Assembly (NCBI GenBank): GCA_021292165.1 | Contig: CM037877.1 | Span: forward strand, 81,933,691 to 81,997,690 | Direction: 5' to 3' | Origin: Shinisaurus crocodilurus | Lineage: Eukaryota > Chordata > Lepidosauria > Squamata > Shinisauridae | DNA length: 64,000 bases | In this document: piece by piece, positions 24,561-35,435 of the stretch | Numbering within the stretch: the first letter of the stretch is position 1 | How the letters are laid out: every line of letters starts with the position of its first letter | The notes under the pieces: model-generated | What the model was told of the DNA's origin: nothing | What the model saw: only the letters and a program-made list of their open reading frames with translations | The model's database searches: none | Translations under genes and position numbers: made by a program

Positions 24561-24652
24561 TATGCCATTATTTCAGTCAAATATAACTTTCAGCCTACTT
24601 TCCCTACATTGTGCAGGAAACTCCTTGTTTTAAAGATCTCTCTCCCACTTTA

Positions 24653-24890
24653 TTTATTTATTTATTTATTATATTTATACCCCACCTTTTTTCCTGCAAG
24701 GAACCCAAGATGGCTTACATAATCCTCCTCCTGCTCTCCATTTTATCCTCACAACAACCCTGTGAGGTAGGTTAGGCTGAGTCAGTGACTGGCCCAAAGT
24801 CACCCAGTGATTTTCATGGCCGAATGGGGACTAGAACCCGGATCTCCCGAGTCCCAGTCCAACACTCTAACCACTACGCCACTGGCGCCA
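24653..24890 (-). mobile_element. tRNA-derived SINE with target duplication
   Basis: Complete in reverse orientation, from the (TTTA)n tail to the 5' end TGGCGCCAGTGGCGTAGTGG. CACTTTA flanks both sides (24646-24652 and 24891-24897). It lies inside the 24199-29405 hAT element. Confidence 0.9.
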
Positions 24891-25019
24891 CACTTTAAAA
24901 ATGGATCCCTCTATGGTGGCTTTGCTAGTTTGCCAAAGAAATAATAATATGTAATATTTAGATATCTCTGAGTGTGCAAAGTGGTTCACGGGCCCACCCT
25001 GCAAGCTTCATGGGCCCAC

Positions 25020-25255
25020 CCTGACGGAGTACCAGACGGCTAGAGCAGTTTCTGCTTTCAGCACTACACCCATCCTCAAGACTGCATGGTCTCCAACTGC
25101 CCTGAAAGTGCTGGGACTGTCACGAAAAAACCCTTAAGCTGTCCCGGCTTCTCACTTTGTCATGCAGAATCCTGAATTCCCCTGCCTCCCACAACTGCAA
25201 GCTTTCAGTGTCAGAAGGAAATGCAAGAAACTTCCCCTTCTCTCTGAAGCTCCAT
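25020..25255 (-). repeat. unclassified repeat, second copy of 10151-10383
   Basis: It begins CTGACGGAGTACCAGACGG and ends CTTCCCCTTCTCTCTGAAG. Unlike the first copy, it does not continue into the CAGTGC hAT terminus. Confidence 0.65.
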
Positions 25256-25903
25256 GTTTGGGGGGGTGCGGGGTAGGTGGGTAAACTTCACCTGTTGAAT
25301 TTGTGCAAATCCTGACAATTTTTATACAAAAAGAAAAGGATTGCCCTGCAAGCCCTGACCACATGAATACACACTTTCCTCTGAGTAAGTCTGGCAGCAA
25401 AACGCTGAACAGAAGGCCAGGAGATTAAAAAACTCACTTGACAAACAAATGCTCCTTCAGTCCCCCTTCCCCAAACTGGAGTGAGAAGAAAAGAAAAGTA
25501 AATGGATTTGTTTGTATTCAAAATGAAGCTACTCCTAAATGAAATAATATTGAGGAATAAATCAAAAGAAATCCAAAAAGAAGTGCCATTTTGAAAATTT
25601 GGAATAAATATAAACCTAGGTTTTGTCAGAGAGTACCATTGTGGCTATCAGCACAAGAAGCTCATCATAGAAGAGAAATGTTAAGTAAATATAGTTGGTT
25701 GACATATCGTGATTTGTTGAAGTTTTCACAAGATGAATGTAAAATAAAATCAAGAGAACTGATAAAAGAAGGTCATACATGTCAATGGTTTTCCTATTTA
25801 CAGATGGTAGAAAGGTTTAAAGTTGATAAAAAGTTGTATGATTTTGAACAGAGTACATCTGACTTTGAAAGGGAATTATGTCTAAATGATGAACATCTTA
25901 TTT

Positions 25904-26907
25904 ATTTATTTATTTATTTATTACATTTATCAATCGCCCATCTGGCCGGTCACCCGGCCACCCTGGGCGATGTACAATTAAAATACAATAAAACACAATA
26001 AAATATAATAATTAAAACAATATTAAAAAATTCTCATTAAAAACCTAACCCACCCCATATTCCCGCCTGAACAGCCATGTTTTTAATGCACGGCGGAAGC
26101 TCATCACGGAGGGGGCATGGCGAAGGTCACTAGGGAGGGAGTTCCATAATGTGGGGGCCGCCACAGAGAAGGCCCTCTTCCTAGTCCCCACCAGCCTGGC
26201 TGCTCTGGCTGATGGGATAAGGAGAAGGCCGTCCGTGGCAGACCTTGTTGAGCGGCCTACTTGATGTTGCTGGAGGCGCTCCTTGAGATAAGCTGGGCCG
26301 GAGCCGTGTAGGGTTTTAAAGGTCAAAACCAACACCTTGAATTCGGCTCGGCAAGCAACTGGTAGCCAGTGCAACTCTTTAAGCACTGGCGTGATGTGAT
26401 CACGCCGGCGGCTGCCCTTAATCAGGCGAGCCGCCGCGTTCTGTACCAGCTGAAGCTTCCGGACCGTCTTCAAGGGTAACCCCACGTAGAGCGCATTACA
26501 GTAGTCTAGGCGAGAGGAGACCAAGGCATGAACCACTGATGGGAGCAGCTGATTAGGAAGGTAGGGGCGCAGCTGCCGTATCAGATGGAGTTGATACAGC
26601 GCCGCCCGGCTCACAGCTGCCACCTGAGCCTCCATGGACAGCTGGGAGTCTAGAATGACCCCCAAGCTGCGGACCTGGTCCTTCAGGGGTAGATGTACCC
26701 CATTCAGCACCAGGTCAACATCCCCTAACCTTCCCTTGTCCCCCACCAGAAGTACCTCGGTCTTGTCGGGGTTCAGTTTCAGCATGTTCCTTCCCATCCA
26801 GCCAGCCACTGACTCCAGGCACTTGGACAGGGTTTCAACGGCCAACCTCGGTGAGGACTTAAAACAGAGGTAGAGCTGCGTGTCATCCGCAAGCTCCAGC
26901 ATTGTGT
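25904..26907 (-). mobile_element. L2-clade LINE 3' fragment, intact 285-codon frame
   Basis: The minus-strand open frame 26902-26045 covers the end of the reverse transcriptase (DDTQLYLCFK, the latter half of the YADD box) to the C-terminal motif [20 protein letters not shown] and a stop. The 3' tail contains the GCCGGTCACCCGGCC region and ends in (TTTA)n. No stop or frameshift interrupts 285 codons, so the insertion is young. It lies antisense in the L1, with CATCTTATTT and CATTCTTATTT at its borders as a probable imperfect duplication. It is closely related to the copy at 56010-59290. Confidence 0.9.
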
Positions 26908-27209
26908 CATTCTTATTTCAAGAATGTATAAGCTTTTGTTGAAATTTGAAACTGAGGAAGAGCAAGTGAAGGAATGTATGATAAAATGGGCTCAAAATTT
27001 TGGCTATAATATATTAATGACACAATGGGAAAATATGTGGTTAAAAGGTTTGAAATTTACTTTATGCTCTAGTCTTAAAGAGAATTTTTATAAGATGATG
27101 TATCGTTGGTACTTGTCGCCGGAGAAATTGGCTAGAATGTATAGCGGTGCATCAGATATATGTTGGAAATGTGAACAACAGGAAGGAACCTTTTATCATA
27201 TGTGGTGGA

Positions 27210-27355
27210 CAGTGCTTTTTTTCTGGAGAAAAGGGTACCAGAACTCTTGGATTACATTTCCTCGGGAGTAGATGGCAATTAAATTGTAATGCAATTAATA
27301 GAAGAAAAGGTGCTGGAACTCAGTTCCGGTGAGTTCCACCAGAAAAAAAGCCTTG
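27210..27355 (+). mobile_element. 146-bp hAT MITE inside L1 ORF2
   Basis: The termini CAGTGCTTTTTTTCTGG and CCAGAAAAAAAGCCTTG are inverted (15 of 17 match). An exact 8-bp duplication, GTGGTGGA, flanks it (27202-27209 and 27356-27363). The reading frame YHMWW continues as TCKKAKRFW when the element and one duplication are skipped, which proves the insertion boundaries. The left part matches 10384-10496. Confidence 0.95.
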
Positions 27356-27905
27356 GTGGTGGACATGTAAGAAAGCTAAAAGATTTTGGGTTGAAATTCA
27401 TTTATTAATGCAAAAGATTTTAAAGATTACTTTTCAATTGAAACCAGAGGCTTTTCTATTGGGAATAATGGACAGTCAGCTAGAAGGAAGATATGGAACT
27501 TTATTTTTATACATGACAACGGCAGCGAGACTACTATATGCACAGAAATGGAAAGGTCCAGCAGTGCCTACGACAGAAGAATGGTTGGTCAAGATGCTGG
27601 AGCTGGCAGAGATGGCCAAAACTTACATCATTAATTAGAGAAAGGACAACATCTGCGTTTATTATTGAGTGGAAACCTCTAATTGACTTTTTGCAGAGAC
27701 TGGAAAATAATGATTTGTTTGTGGATTTATGGAATAATAAGTGAATTTGGGACAACGGGAAGAAAGAGATTTCTCATTTTGACTATCGAGTAAGAAAAAT
27801 TATTGTTACCTATATTTGCTGTAGAAGAAAATTGGAGGTCTATTTTGTTTTGTTAATTGTTATATGTTTGATATTATGTGTTTGTTTCATATAGAAATAA
27901 AAAAA

Positions 27906-28744
27906 TTGAGAATGAGAGGGGGGGAAGGGAAATCCAAAAAGAGACACCCACCCCCTATAATCCTGCTCTCCAACACCACGAGGCAAGCGGCAACTGATCC
28001 AAACGCACATGGTCAGAGAAATAAAAACAAAGCATGCGTTTCTAGCTATTGGAGCGTCGCCAGCTATCGGAGAAGGGCAACTTCCTCATTAGCGCCATTG
28101 GGTAATGGTGCTGCCAATAATACTCTCCTCCTCCTCCCCCTCCTCCCCGTTCCATTCAGAAAGGGGGAGGAAGGAGCTTCCTGCCTGGCTGCCCACCCAG
28201 ATCGATGTAATCGCCTGTAATCAAATGGAACCAATTACGGCCGATTACATCCGATCTGGGTGCGGGTCAATCTGATTCGACCGTAATCAAAACATAACCC
28301 GGATCAGGCCAATCCAATTCGGGTTTGAGATGCAATTATGTGCACAGCCCTAATTCCCTTATGTGCAAAATATCCCTTTTATTAAATATCCCTTTTATTA
28401 CTTGTTTCAGGCATGGCTAGCTGGGGAATGCTGGGAGTTGTAGGACTTTTTTCCTGTCTAAACATGCATAGGATTGTGTCTCTACTGTTGGTTCCCATTT
28501 CACGCCTAAGCCTCTTATGCCAGGTGGTTTTAAAGTGTCCTAACGGAATTGCTGGCAGCGGAAAAGGGTCAGCTTGTGGCACTCTGAGTTATAGTGGCAG
28601 AGACTTCCTTAGGCCCTGAAATATAAGCATTTGCTATAAATAAGAAACCCCATAGGTGGGATTACCATTAAGCAGCCATTAAGTTCAGACGGCCATACCC
28701 AAAAAGGTGCGCACAAAAACACTTTTTTTTAGTACCCAACCCCC
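27906..28744. other. GC-richer interior of the hAT shell
   Basis: It includes a segment at 28195-28355 with repeated TAATC/GATTA words around CGATCTGGGTGCGGGTC, probably another DNA-element end (GTGCACAGCCCTAA). A half hairpin-MITE (GGGGAATGCTGGGAGTTGTAG) is at 28407-28475. Confidence 0.4.
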
Positions 28745-28918
28745 TTTCTTACGCATCAGTTGTTTCAGTTGTGTTCTGTACTGATGTTTTAGTAGTTTTA
28801 ATGGAAATTGTTTTTAGCTACATTATATTTTATATGTTTTAATAATTTGGGGGTAAGTTGCCTTGGGTCTTTTTTTTAAAGAGAAAGGTGACTAAGAAAT
28901 CCAATAAATAAACAATAA
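28745..28918 (+). mobile_element. L2/CR1-like LINE tail
   Basis: TTTTAATAATTTGGGGGTAAG, then TTGCCTTGGGTC, and an AATAAATAAACAATAAA end look like the 3' UTR of an L2-type LINE. No coding part is left. Confidence 0.5.
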
Positions 28919-29473
28919 AGAGGAAACAATCCCACGGTAAAGATGTTCCAAGGAGAAGCCAGTCACCTCCCACCAATCCCCACCTTTTTGTGTCATTCAA
29001 GACAAAGACAATTGGTTTTGTTTGTGTCTGGGAAGCCCCCACCTGGGACCATCCTTCTCCTTTTATAAGGTCCTCTACACTCACGTCTGTAAATGCCTGT
29101 ACACTCCAGCCCTCTTCTCTTGCTTTTGCTGTTCTGGACATATCACCAGCACTTCAGCGTTCCCCTCTTGTGCAAGTTCCTTGTTGGTGCCTGCCCCTCG
29201 AGCCCTTCTTTCCCACCTCTCTTTATGGTTTAACCCTTCTTTCCCTGAGGCTCTTGAATGGAAGGGAAGCGAGTGAACTCGTGGCTGGGGAGGGGGCGTG
29301 GTGCCCCCGGGGAAAATTGGGAATCAGTGGGACAGGGAGAGAAGCTGGGATGACTACAGTTTTCCCGGGCCTGTCCCGGCAAAACCGGGGCACTTGGAGG
29401 GTATGGCTAAATCCTCTCTGTGAGTCAAAATCAAGGAGAAACAATTTATAGTATTTGAATTAGTTTTCTTGTA

Positions 29474-29560
29474 GTACAATCCTATACATGCCACTCACAA
29501 GTCAAACAATTGTGTTCAGTGGGCTTCCTCACAGTTACACGGATATAGGATTGCAGCCTC
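29474..29560. repeat. TGCAATCCTA-terminated MITE
   Basis: The ends ACAATCCTATACATG and ATATAGGATTGCAGCC are inverted, around CAGTGGGCTTCCTCAC. Confidence 0.6.
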
Positions 29561-30274
29561 AGACTATAAAGTGATAGTGTTAAATCTGGAACAGATCACA
29601 CAACCCACAATTAATTTTTTACTATCTTTGGGTTTTGTTTTGTTTTGCAAAAATGATTTTGAGAAATTTTCCAAGGGTTCTTTATATCTACGTAGCTACC
29701 TAGCGCAGGTTTAAAGATGATATACACACATACACACAAGGTGGAGGGAGCTACAATGGGGAATTCTTAAGGGCTTAGGTAACTTAGAGGGGAAATATAT
29801 ATACACAAATATATATCCCTTATCCAGGCGAAGTAAGAAATATGATAGCGCAAGTGCAGCATTACATTTTTTTCCCAATTTCGTCTTTAATGTGCAATGC
29901 TTGTTCTTGTGTGATTTTTAAACTTTTGACCTCTGATGATTATCAGGTGAGCACCTTATCAGTGCCCATAAATGTAATTGTATTGCTTTTCATATTGCCT
30001 ATAAAATCATCCATGGTAATGCCTGCACCTTTTTTTATTTGCTCGGAAGAATAATCACTTCTGGAAATGTATTTTAGTGAAAAACATGACTTTGTCTCAT
30101 TATGGATCTATGGCACTGAAATCTCCAAGTATCTTTTCAAGTGTCTTTTTGCATGGAGCTGGAATGATGATGTATGTTCATAATAAACTCCCCCCCCCAA
30201 GACAGGAACAATCTTATATATACAAAGTATACAAATTTCTGTCTATAAGAAGAAAGGTCTATTTTTGCAGCTAC
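29561..30274. other. intergenic DNA, nothing recognised
   Basis: No recognised repeat or exon. Confidence 0.45.
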
Positions 30275-30278
30275 CAGG

Positions 30279-30323
<45 letters not shown>
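30279..30323 (+). repeat. (CAT)15 microsatellite
   Basis: An uninterrupted CAT repeat at the 3' tail of the adjacent antisense LINE. It probably grew from the LINE tail. Confidence 0.97.
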
Positions 30324-30830
30324 TTATTTATTACCCGCCTCTCCATCTAGATCGAGGCGGGGAACAGCAGAAAATATAAAATACATAAACTAAACAACAC
30401 AACACATACTATTAAAACATCTTAAAACATCCTAAAAACATCTTAAAACATCTTTAAAACATCTTAAAGGCATCCTAAAATTCCGCCGGATAGGCCTGCC
30501 GGAAGAGATCAGTCTTTATGGCATTTTTAAATTCCAAAAGACTGGTAAGTTGACGAATCTCCTCCGGCAGGCCATTCCATAATCTGGGAGCAGCAGAAGA
30601 GAAGGTCTTCTGGGTAATACCTGTCAGCCTAGTTTTGGCTAACTGAAGTAGATTCTTCCCAGAGGACCTGAGTGTGCGGGGTGGATTGTATGGGGGAAGG
30701 CGATCCCGTAGGTAGCCTGGACCCAAACCATGTAGGGCTTTAAAGGTAATAACCAACACTTTATACTTCGCCTGGAAACTGATTGGCAGTCAGTGGAATG
30801 CTTTTAAAACTGGTGTGATGTGGGCACAGA
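30324..30830 (-). mobile_element. L2/CR1-like LINE 3' fragment
   Basis: The 94-codon minus frame 30759-30475 contains FKALHGLGPGYLRDRLPPY and SSAAPRLWNGLPEEIRQLTS, the conserved LINE C-terminus. It is followed by ACATCTTAAA repeats and a TTTATT tail. It is a different subfamily from the 26-kb copy. Confidence 0.85.
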
Positions 30831-31630
30831 AGCAGGTGTACCAGTAACCAGTCTGGTACTTATGGTTAAAAGACATATGTAGCAACCACCCCAATGGACA
30901 TTTTAATGTAAGAAAAAGCAGCTTTGAGAGAAGGCCATTTAGAGGGGAGAATCAAAAAGGGAGGGTGATGCTTAATTCCAGTGTCCCCCTCTCCCTGTAT
31001 TCTCCACTCTAAATTGCTTCCTCACAAACATGCTTTTTCTTATAAAACAGTCATTATATCTTTTATTTATCTTTTCCAATAGTGGAAATGTGTTTTGTTT
31101 TATTGTTTTATTTGCTGTTTTATGCTTGTTTTGAATTGTAAATTGATCTGATTTTTAAAATATATATATATAAAGACAGCTAGTAACTACACATTGTATT
31201 AAAAAGCATTTTTTAAGTCAGGCGATCACTCGTTTTAAGTAACATGCTTAGAACTGGCCGTGTCTCTTTCTTTAGAAAAAGCAGCTGAAGGAGCCTTCCA
31301 ATTTAGATAAGGACCACAGCCATGGAAGAGAGTTTAACCTTTCCCCCCTTGTGCTGTTTTCCAGAGGAAAATCATCCCCAAAGGCATGATAGCTATTTAT
31401 CAAATTATGGGTTTGATCCAGGGTTTCCCCCTGCCAACAGGAGCATGCCCTGAGCTCTGGCTGGTAGAAAGGGGAATGGAGGAGTGGCAGTCTTTGTTGA
31501 TTCCCCTTACCTCTGTGGATCCCAGAGCCATCTCCCATGATGTTCCAGAGGGTCCCCCAACCCTCCAGAGCAGATCTTCAGGGGGGCATAGGAAACTGCA
31601 GGTGAATGGAGAATTGGCAAAGTTTTAATC
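30831..31630. other. intergenic DNA, possible MITE
   Basis: A weak GGTTGGATCC-type MITE may span 31408-31615. A possible LINE tail is at 31060-31170. Confidence 0.35.
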
Positions 31631-31636
31631 TGTCGT

Positions 31637-31773
31637 TGCTTCCCCAACCTGGTGCCCTCAAAATGTTTTGGACTACAACTCCCAGCATTCCTGAGCATTG
31701 GCCATGCTGGCTGAGGCTGACGGTACGGTAGTTGAAGTCCAAAACATCTGGAGGGCACCAGGTTGGGGAAGGC
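31637..31773. mobile_element. hairpin MITE of the ACTACAACTCCCAG family
   Basis: CTTCCCCAACCTGGTGCCCT and CACCAGGTTGGGGAAGG are inverted. The left arm contains GGACTACAACTCCCAGCATT, a strong ZNF143/THAP11-like site. Confidence 0.75.
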
Positions 31774-32122
31774 TACTTTACTCCAAGCCCAAGCAGTTAA
31801 GAACTGAAATAAAATATAAATACTATGAATCCTATAAATCCTATGGATTGTGATGACAGATGCCAAAGCCAAGATTTCAACTCAGTGAATATTATTAGGA
31901 GCCTTATTGTGTTTACTGGATTCAGGTTATTTAGGACACTTGTAGAAGGGGGAAATATACATTTCTTCCATATCTATCTATATGGAATTATCTTGTGGCC
32001 AGCCAAACACTTCTATATTTGTCACTTGGGACAGGTATTCTAGAAAATAATATTGCAGATCATGTTTATAGAATCAAGGCTCAAGATGCTAAAGGATCCT
32101 GAATTAAAACTAACTTGCATTG

Positions 32123-32213
32123 ATGAAATCCTGTGCATCTCTACTTGGAATTAAATTCCACTGAAGTCAACGGGGCATACTCCTAAGCCAGTGTGTAGGA
32201 CTGGAGCCTAAAG
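32123..32213. repeat. TGCAATCCTA-type MITE, degenerate
   Basis: The weak inverted ends AATCCTGTGCATCTCTACTT and TAGGACTGGAGCC surround AATTCCACTGAAGTCAACGG. Confidence 0.45.
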
Positions 32214-32837
32214 CAGCAGTGAAATTTAATACACTGAAGTCTTCTGATATAGATTGTACTAGCCGGCCTGTGTATAAATTGATGAATTGAGTTGAGGCTG
32301 AAGTTCTTCCCTCGAATGTTTAACTTTTTAACCTGGCTTATTATTATGGTAATTGGGTGATCCCACAACCTATAAAATCAATAAGAATTTTCTCACTAAC
32401 ATCCGTGAGCAAAAGATCAAGCCCAAATGCCACATTTGAATGAACTTTACCCTTCACTGCAGCTGTAGTGTTGGGACAGCTGGCAGTACTTCCTTATTCT
32501 GAAAAGTGAAGAGCGATCAAAGACCTACCAACCTATCTTCAGCTCAGTTCACAGCATCGTCAACAACTGTTTATTTAACCCCATAGGACTAGCTCTTCTG
32601 TGTCCATGTGGAGAACAGCTGCCTGCTTCTGTGCCATACATACTACACAGAACATTTTTGTAAGAAACAACTATTATTTTCTTCCTTGTTTTCATATTGA
32701 AGTACGGTACTGTGCAAAGTAGCAGAGCACACAAGTAGCAAGGCACATAAAGGAGGACATTTAAAACATCTGTTTGCAGTCACCTTGTACCCCGCTCTCA
32801 AGTATTTCCACAAGCATCATCATTATCCTTCAAGACT

Positions 32838-33700
32838 TTATTTATTTATTTATTACATTTCTATACTGCCCATTAGCCAAAGCCCTCTGAATGGTTTACA
32901 AGACAAAACTTAAAACCATAAAATACAATAACATAGTAAAACACAATACAAAACCATAAGTTTAGAACAAAATAAAAACAAAGTAGTAACCAAGATAAAA
33001 GCCAGCAGCATATCAAATGCAAAAGGGAACAATTAAAGAAAAATAATTTTAAGGATATTTGGGGTTTATTTTTGGATTTTGTGTTAAATAAGGGGAAAGG
33101 GAGTATGCTGTGTCAAGATATGTTGTATTTTTGGAATAATGAATAATTATAGATTATAAAGATAGAATGTATTATGTGGTCCCGTGGTGACGGGAGCACT
33201 ATATAAGTTGTATGTTTTATGTATTGTTTGAAAAATGTTAATAAAAATATTATTTAAAAAAAAAAAAAAGCCAGCAGGAGTGCAAAGATCTAAAAACACA
33301 CTAACACAATTTTTTAAACTGAAGGGCTAAAAAGTCTGGGAAATAAAAAGGTCTTCACCTGGCACTGAAAATACCACAATGTAGGAGCCAACCAAGCCTC
33401 TCTAGGGAGGTCATTCCACAACTGGGGTGCCACTACTGAAAAGGTCCTCTCCTTAGTAGAAACCTGCTTCACCTCCTTCAGTGGGGACACCCAGAGAAGG
33501 ACCACTGAAGACAATTTTGGGGTTTGGGCAGGTATATATAGAAGGAGACAATCCTTCAGGTAACCTGGCCCAAGCCTGGCCCAATGTAGAAATGTAAAGT
33601 AGTCCCAGACAATGCAAAGGCTTGTGCTAGTGCAGGCATCAATAGGCCTCATCATAAGCAGGTGTGACAAATCTCAGGGCACATCCAAATATGAGGAATT
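32838..33700 (-). mobile_element. L2/CR1-like LINE 3' end, interrupted by L1
   Basis: The (TTTA)n tail and TACTGCCCATTAGCC UTR at 32838-33008, and the coding remnant at 33278-33670 (LGPGYLKDCLL, then FSVVAPQLWNDLPREA), are one element. It is split by the 33009-33269 L1 insertion. Confidence 0.8.
33009..33269 (+). mobile_element. L1 3' UTR insertion with poly(A) and target duplication
   Basis: A 5'-truncated L1 3' end finishes in a run of 14 A. GCCAGCAG occurs on both sides (33001-33008 and 33270-33277), extended by A residues to about 12 bp. It sits inside the antisense LINE tail. Confidence 0.85.
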
Positions 33701-34100
33701 AAAACTAGAGAGGAGCTGAGGAATGCCAGGTAGGAATTCAGCATGTACACTGCCATCAAGCTCTGGCCAAGGTGGGAAGTATGGGGGGGCGGGTAGCCAG
33801 AATGGCAAGAAAGCCTCTTAAGCAATAACCCTGAGTGGGTTACTTAATACTCCCTGCCTTCTATAAGCCTTCCTCACTTTTCTGACCAATGAGGGGCTTT
33901 TGCTGTTGTGCCCCCTACAATATCCTGGGCTGGATCCAGACTTAGACACATTTAGAGCATACCCATTTAAATCTACTGCCAGTCTTGTCCGCTTCTGTAC
34001 ATGGAATGTGAGGGGCAACGGCCATCTTGTCCTTCACCTCAGCCAGCAGAATGTCTTGGGCCAGCCCTGCAAAAGAGGACAGTCCTCCTTCAACTTTAAT
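33701..34100. other. intergenic DNA with half MITE
   Basis: GGCTGGATCCAGACTTAGAC to TTTAAATCTACTGCC (33928-33985) looks like half of the 48561-48691 hairpin family. The rest is not recognised. Confidence 0.4.
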
Positions 34101-34195
34101 AGTTGTGTAGAAGAGGGAATTTCAGCAGGTGTCGTTTGCATGATAGACTACACCTGCTGAAATTTCCTTTTCTACACAACTATTAAAGGAGAGGG
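34101..34195. repeat. 95-bp hairpin (MITE core)
   Basis: TTTAATAGTTGTGTAGAAG plus AATTTCAGCAGGTGT is inverted as ACACCTGCTGAAATT plus CTACACAACTATTAAA. The loop is CGTTTGCATGATAGACT. It is probably the centre of a longer DNA element extending to CTGGCCACCCTAG near 34230. Confidence 0.85.
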
Positions 34196-34439
34196 AGGCT
34201 GGTCTCTCTTGCCTCTGGCCACCCTAGAAGGACCCGCGTGCCTCAATATTACAGCACCTGCTTTGCATGTTTAAAGTCCCCAAGTGTCCCTAGTTTTTAA
34301 ATTATTATTATTAAAAGGAACCCAGGTAGATGGAGATGGGAAATACCTCTGTCTGAGACACTGGAAACCTGCTGTCACTTGGACTGGAGAGAACTGGGCT
34401 GGGATGGACAGAACCGATAGCCTTTCCTAAGATAAGGAA

Positions 34440-34870
34440 ACTTCTTAAGTTCATAAATTTAGGGATGGATGAAGCTGTCAATTTCGGTTTCTCTCTGTTT
34501 CTCATTTTTTCAGTCTTATATTCAGTTCAGCTTGTATGTTGAGAATTTCTCCGGTCTTAAATTCAGTTCTTCCCGAACTCTGAGAATTTTTTTTGTTTAA
34601 GTTCACATGAAAATTCTTAGGCATTTGGTGCACATTTCTCCTAATATATGCATTTTAATATATATTTTACTGGATGCCTATTTTTGCAAGCAATTTTCTT
34701 AATATAATGCATTGTTGAATGTGGTTTTCACTAACACATGAATTTTGTACACATTTGTTTAACTGGAAAACTCCTTTGCAAAATTTGGAGAAGTGTGAAT
34801 TTTGGAGGATATTTCGGTATTTTGAAAGTGTAAAATCAGAACTGAACAAATTTCTCCCCCATCTATAGTT
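34440..34870 (+). repeat. unclassified interspersed repeat, 0.4 kb
   Basis: GGGATGGATGAAGCTGTCAA, TTTCTCATTTTTTCAGTC and CACATTTCTCCTAATATATGC recur in reverse orientation at 55880-56008 plus 59288-59502, where an L2 splits them. The class is unknown. Confidence 0.65.
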
Positions 34871-34922
34871 CATATGTATACTGGAGCTCTCAGAAGGGGA
34901 GCGAGGAATGGAGCTTGATATA

Positions 34923-35433
34923 GGGTAGCCGTGTGTCCTCTTTTACAGATGACAGTCCTCTATTGAAAGGGCTCTCCTGTCCATTTCTAGTTTAAAGATA
35001 AAGAACCATAAAAACAATTGCATAGATTCATAGATCATAGAGCTGGAAGGGGCCTACAAGGCTATCGAGTCTAACCCCCTGCCCAATGCAGGAAACTAGA
35101 GGAGGGGTCTCCCATCCAAGTAATAACCAGGCCTGACCCTGCTTAGCTTTCCACACTCAGGCAAGCTGAGCCAGCGTGAGCCACATTTTTGCCCATCAAG
35201 AGTTAGCACCTGGACAGCAGACTCAGCAGGCAGATGCACAGGTAACCTGGTCACAGTTTTCCATGCTATGGTGAGATGTACTATATTTCTATTTAAATTG
35301 TAATAATAATTTTTATGTGTGCATCTATACATATAATTTAGCATATGCAAATTTTATGCAAAGTACCGTCCTCTTTTGTCCTCTGTTTTGGCAATGCATT
35401 TCCTCTTTTTTGGTGATTTATATGTGGCCACCC
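34923..35433. mobile_element. TA-flanked DNA element with nested 5S-SINE
   Basis: The ends GGGTAGCCGTGTG and TATGTGGCCACCC are inverted imperfectly, with TA on both sides. The subterminal DNA contains repeated TCCTCTTTT. A 5S-SINE is inserted at 35024-35185. Confidence 0.5.
35024..35185 (-). mobile_element. 5S-rRNA-derived SINE with CR1 tail
   Basis: Reverse orientation: the tail GATTCATAGATCATAG, then GGTCTCCCATCCAAGTAATA, CCTGCTTAGCTTTCC, then the 5' end GCTGAGCCAGCGTGAGCCAC. Confidence 0.9.
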
Positions 35434-35435
35434 TA

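Larger units (their letters stand above)
25500..27905 (+). mobile_element. L1 LINE, 3' part of ORF2, interrupted twice
   Basis: The open pieces 25591-25893, 26924-27209 and 27364-27600 read in order as the C-terminal third of an L1 ORF2. Recognisable stretches are KYSWLTYRDLLKF, WFSYLQMVERFKVDK, MMYRWYLSPEKLARMY, then CWKCEQQEGTFYHMWW, the C-terminal cysteine-rich motif of L1 ORF2. An antisense L2 fragment (25904-26907) and a 146-bp hAT (27210-27355) interrupt it. After ORF2 comes an AT-rich 3' UTR ending in ATAGAAATAAAAAAATTG near 27905. The endonuclease and most of the reverse transcriptase are missing, so the copy was dead on arrival by 5' truncation. The start is approximate. Confidence 0.88.
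24199..29405. mobile_element. 5.2-kb hAT-type element with nested insertions
   Basis: The left end reads CATACCCTCCAACATTTC and the right end reads CACTTGGAGGGTATG, giving a perfect 12-bp inverted terminus CATACCCTCCAA. An exact 8-bp duplication, GCTAAATC, flanks it (24191-24198 and 29406-29413), which is the hAT signature. No transposase is legible. Most of its length is later insertion: a tRNA-SINE (24653-24890), an unclassified repeat (25020-25255), an L1 ORF2 fragment (about 25500-27905) with its own L2 and small hAT, and a LINE tail (28745-28918). The original element was therefore probably under 2.5 kb. Confidence 0.82.

Noticed and set aside
28990..29451. 153-codon open frame (plus)
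   Set aside because: It runs across the hAT terminus and its target duplication at 29405-29413, so it cannot be a conserved gene.
30279..30323. CRISPR-like or coding poly-serine repeat
   Set aside because: It is a simple (CAT)n microsatellite in a LINE tail.
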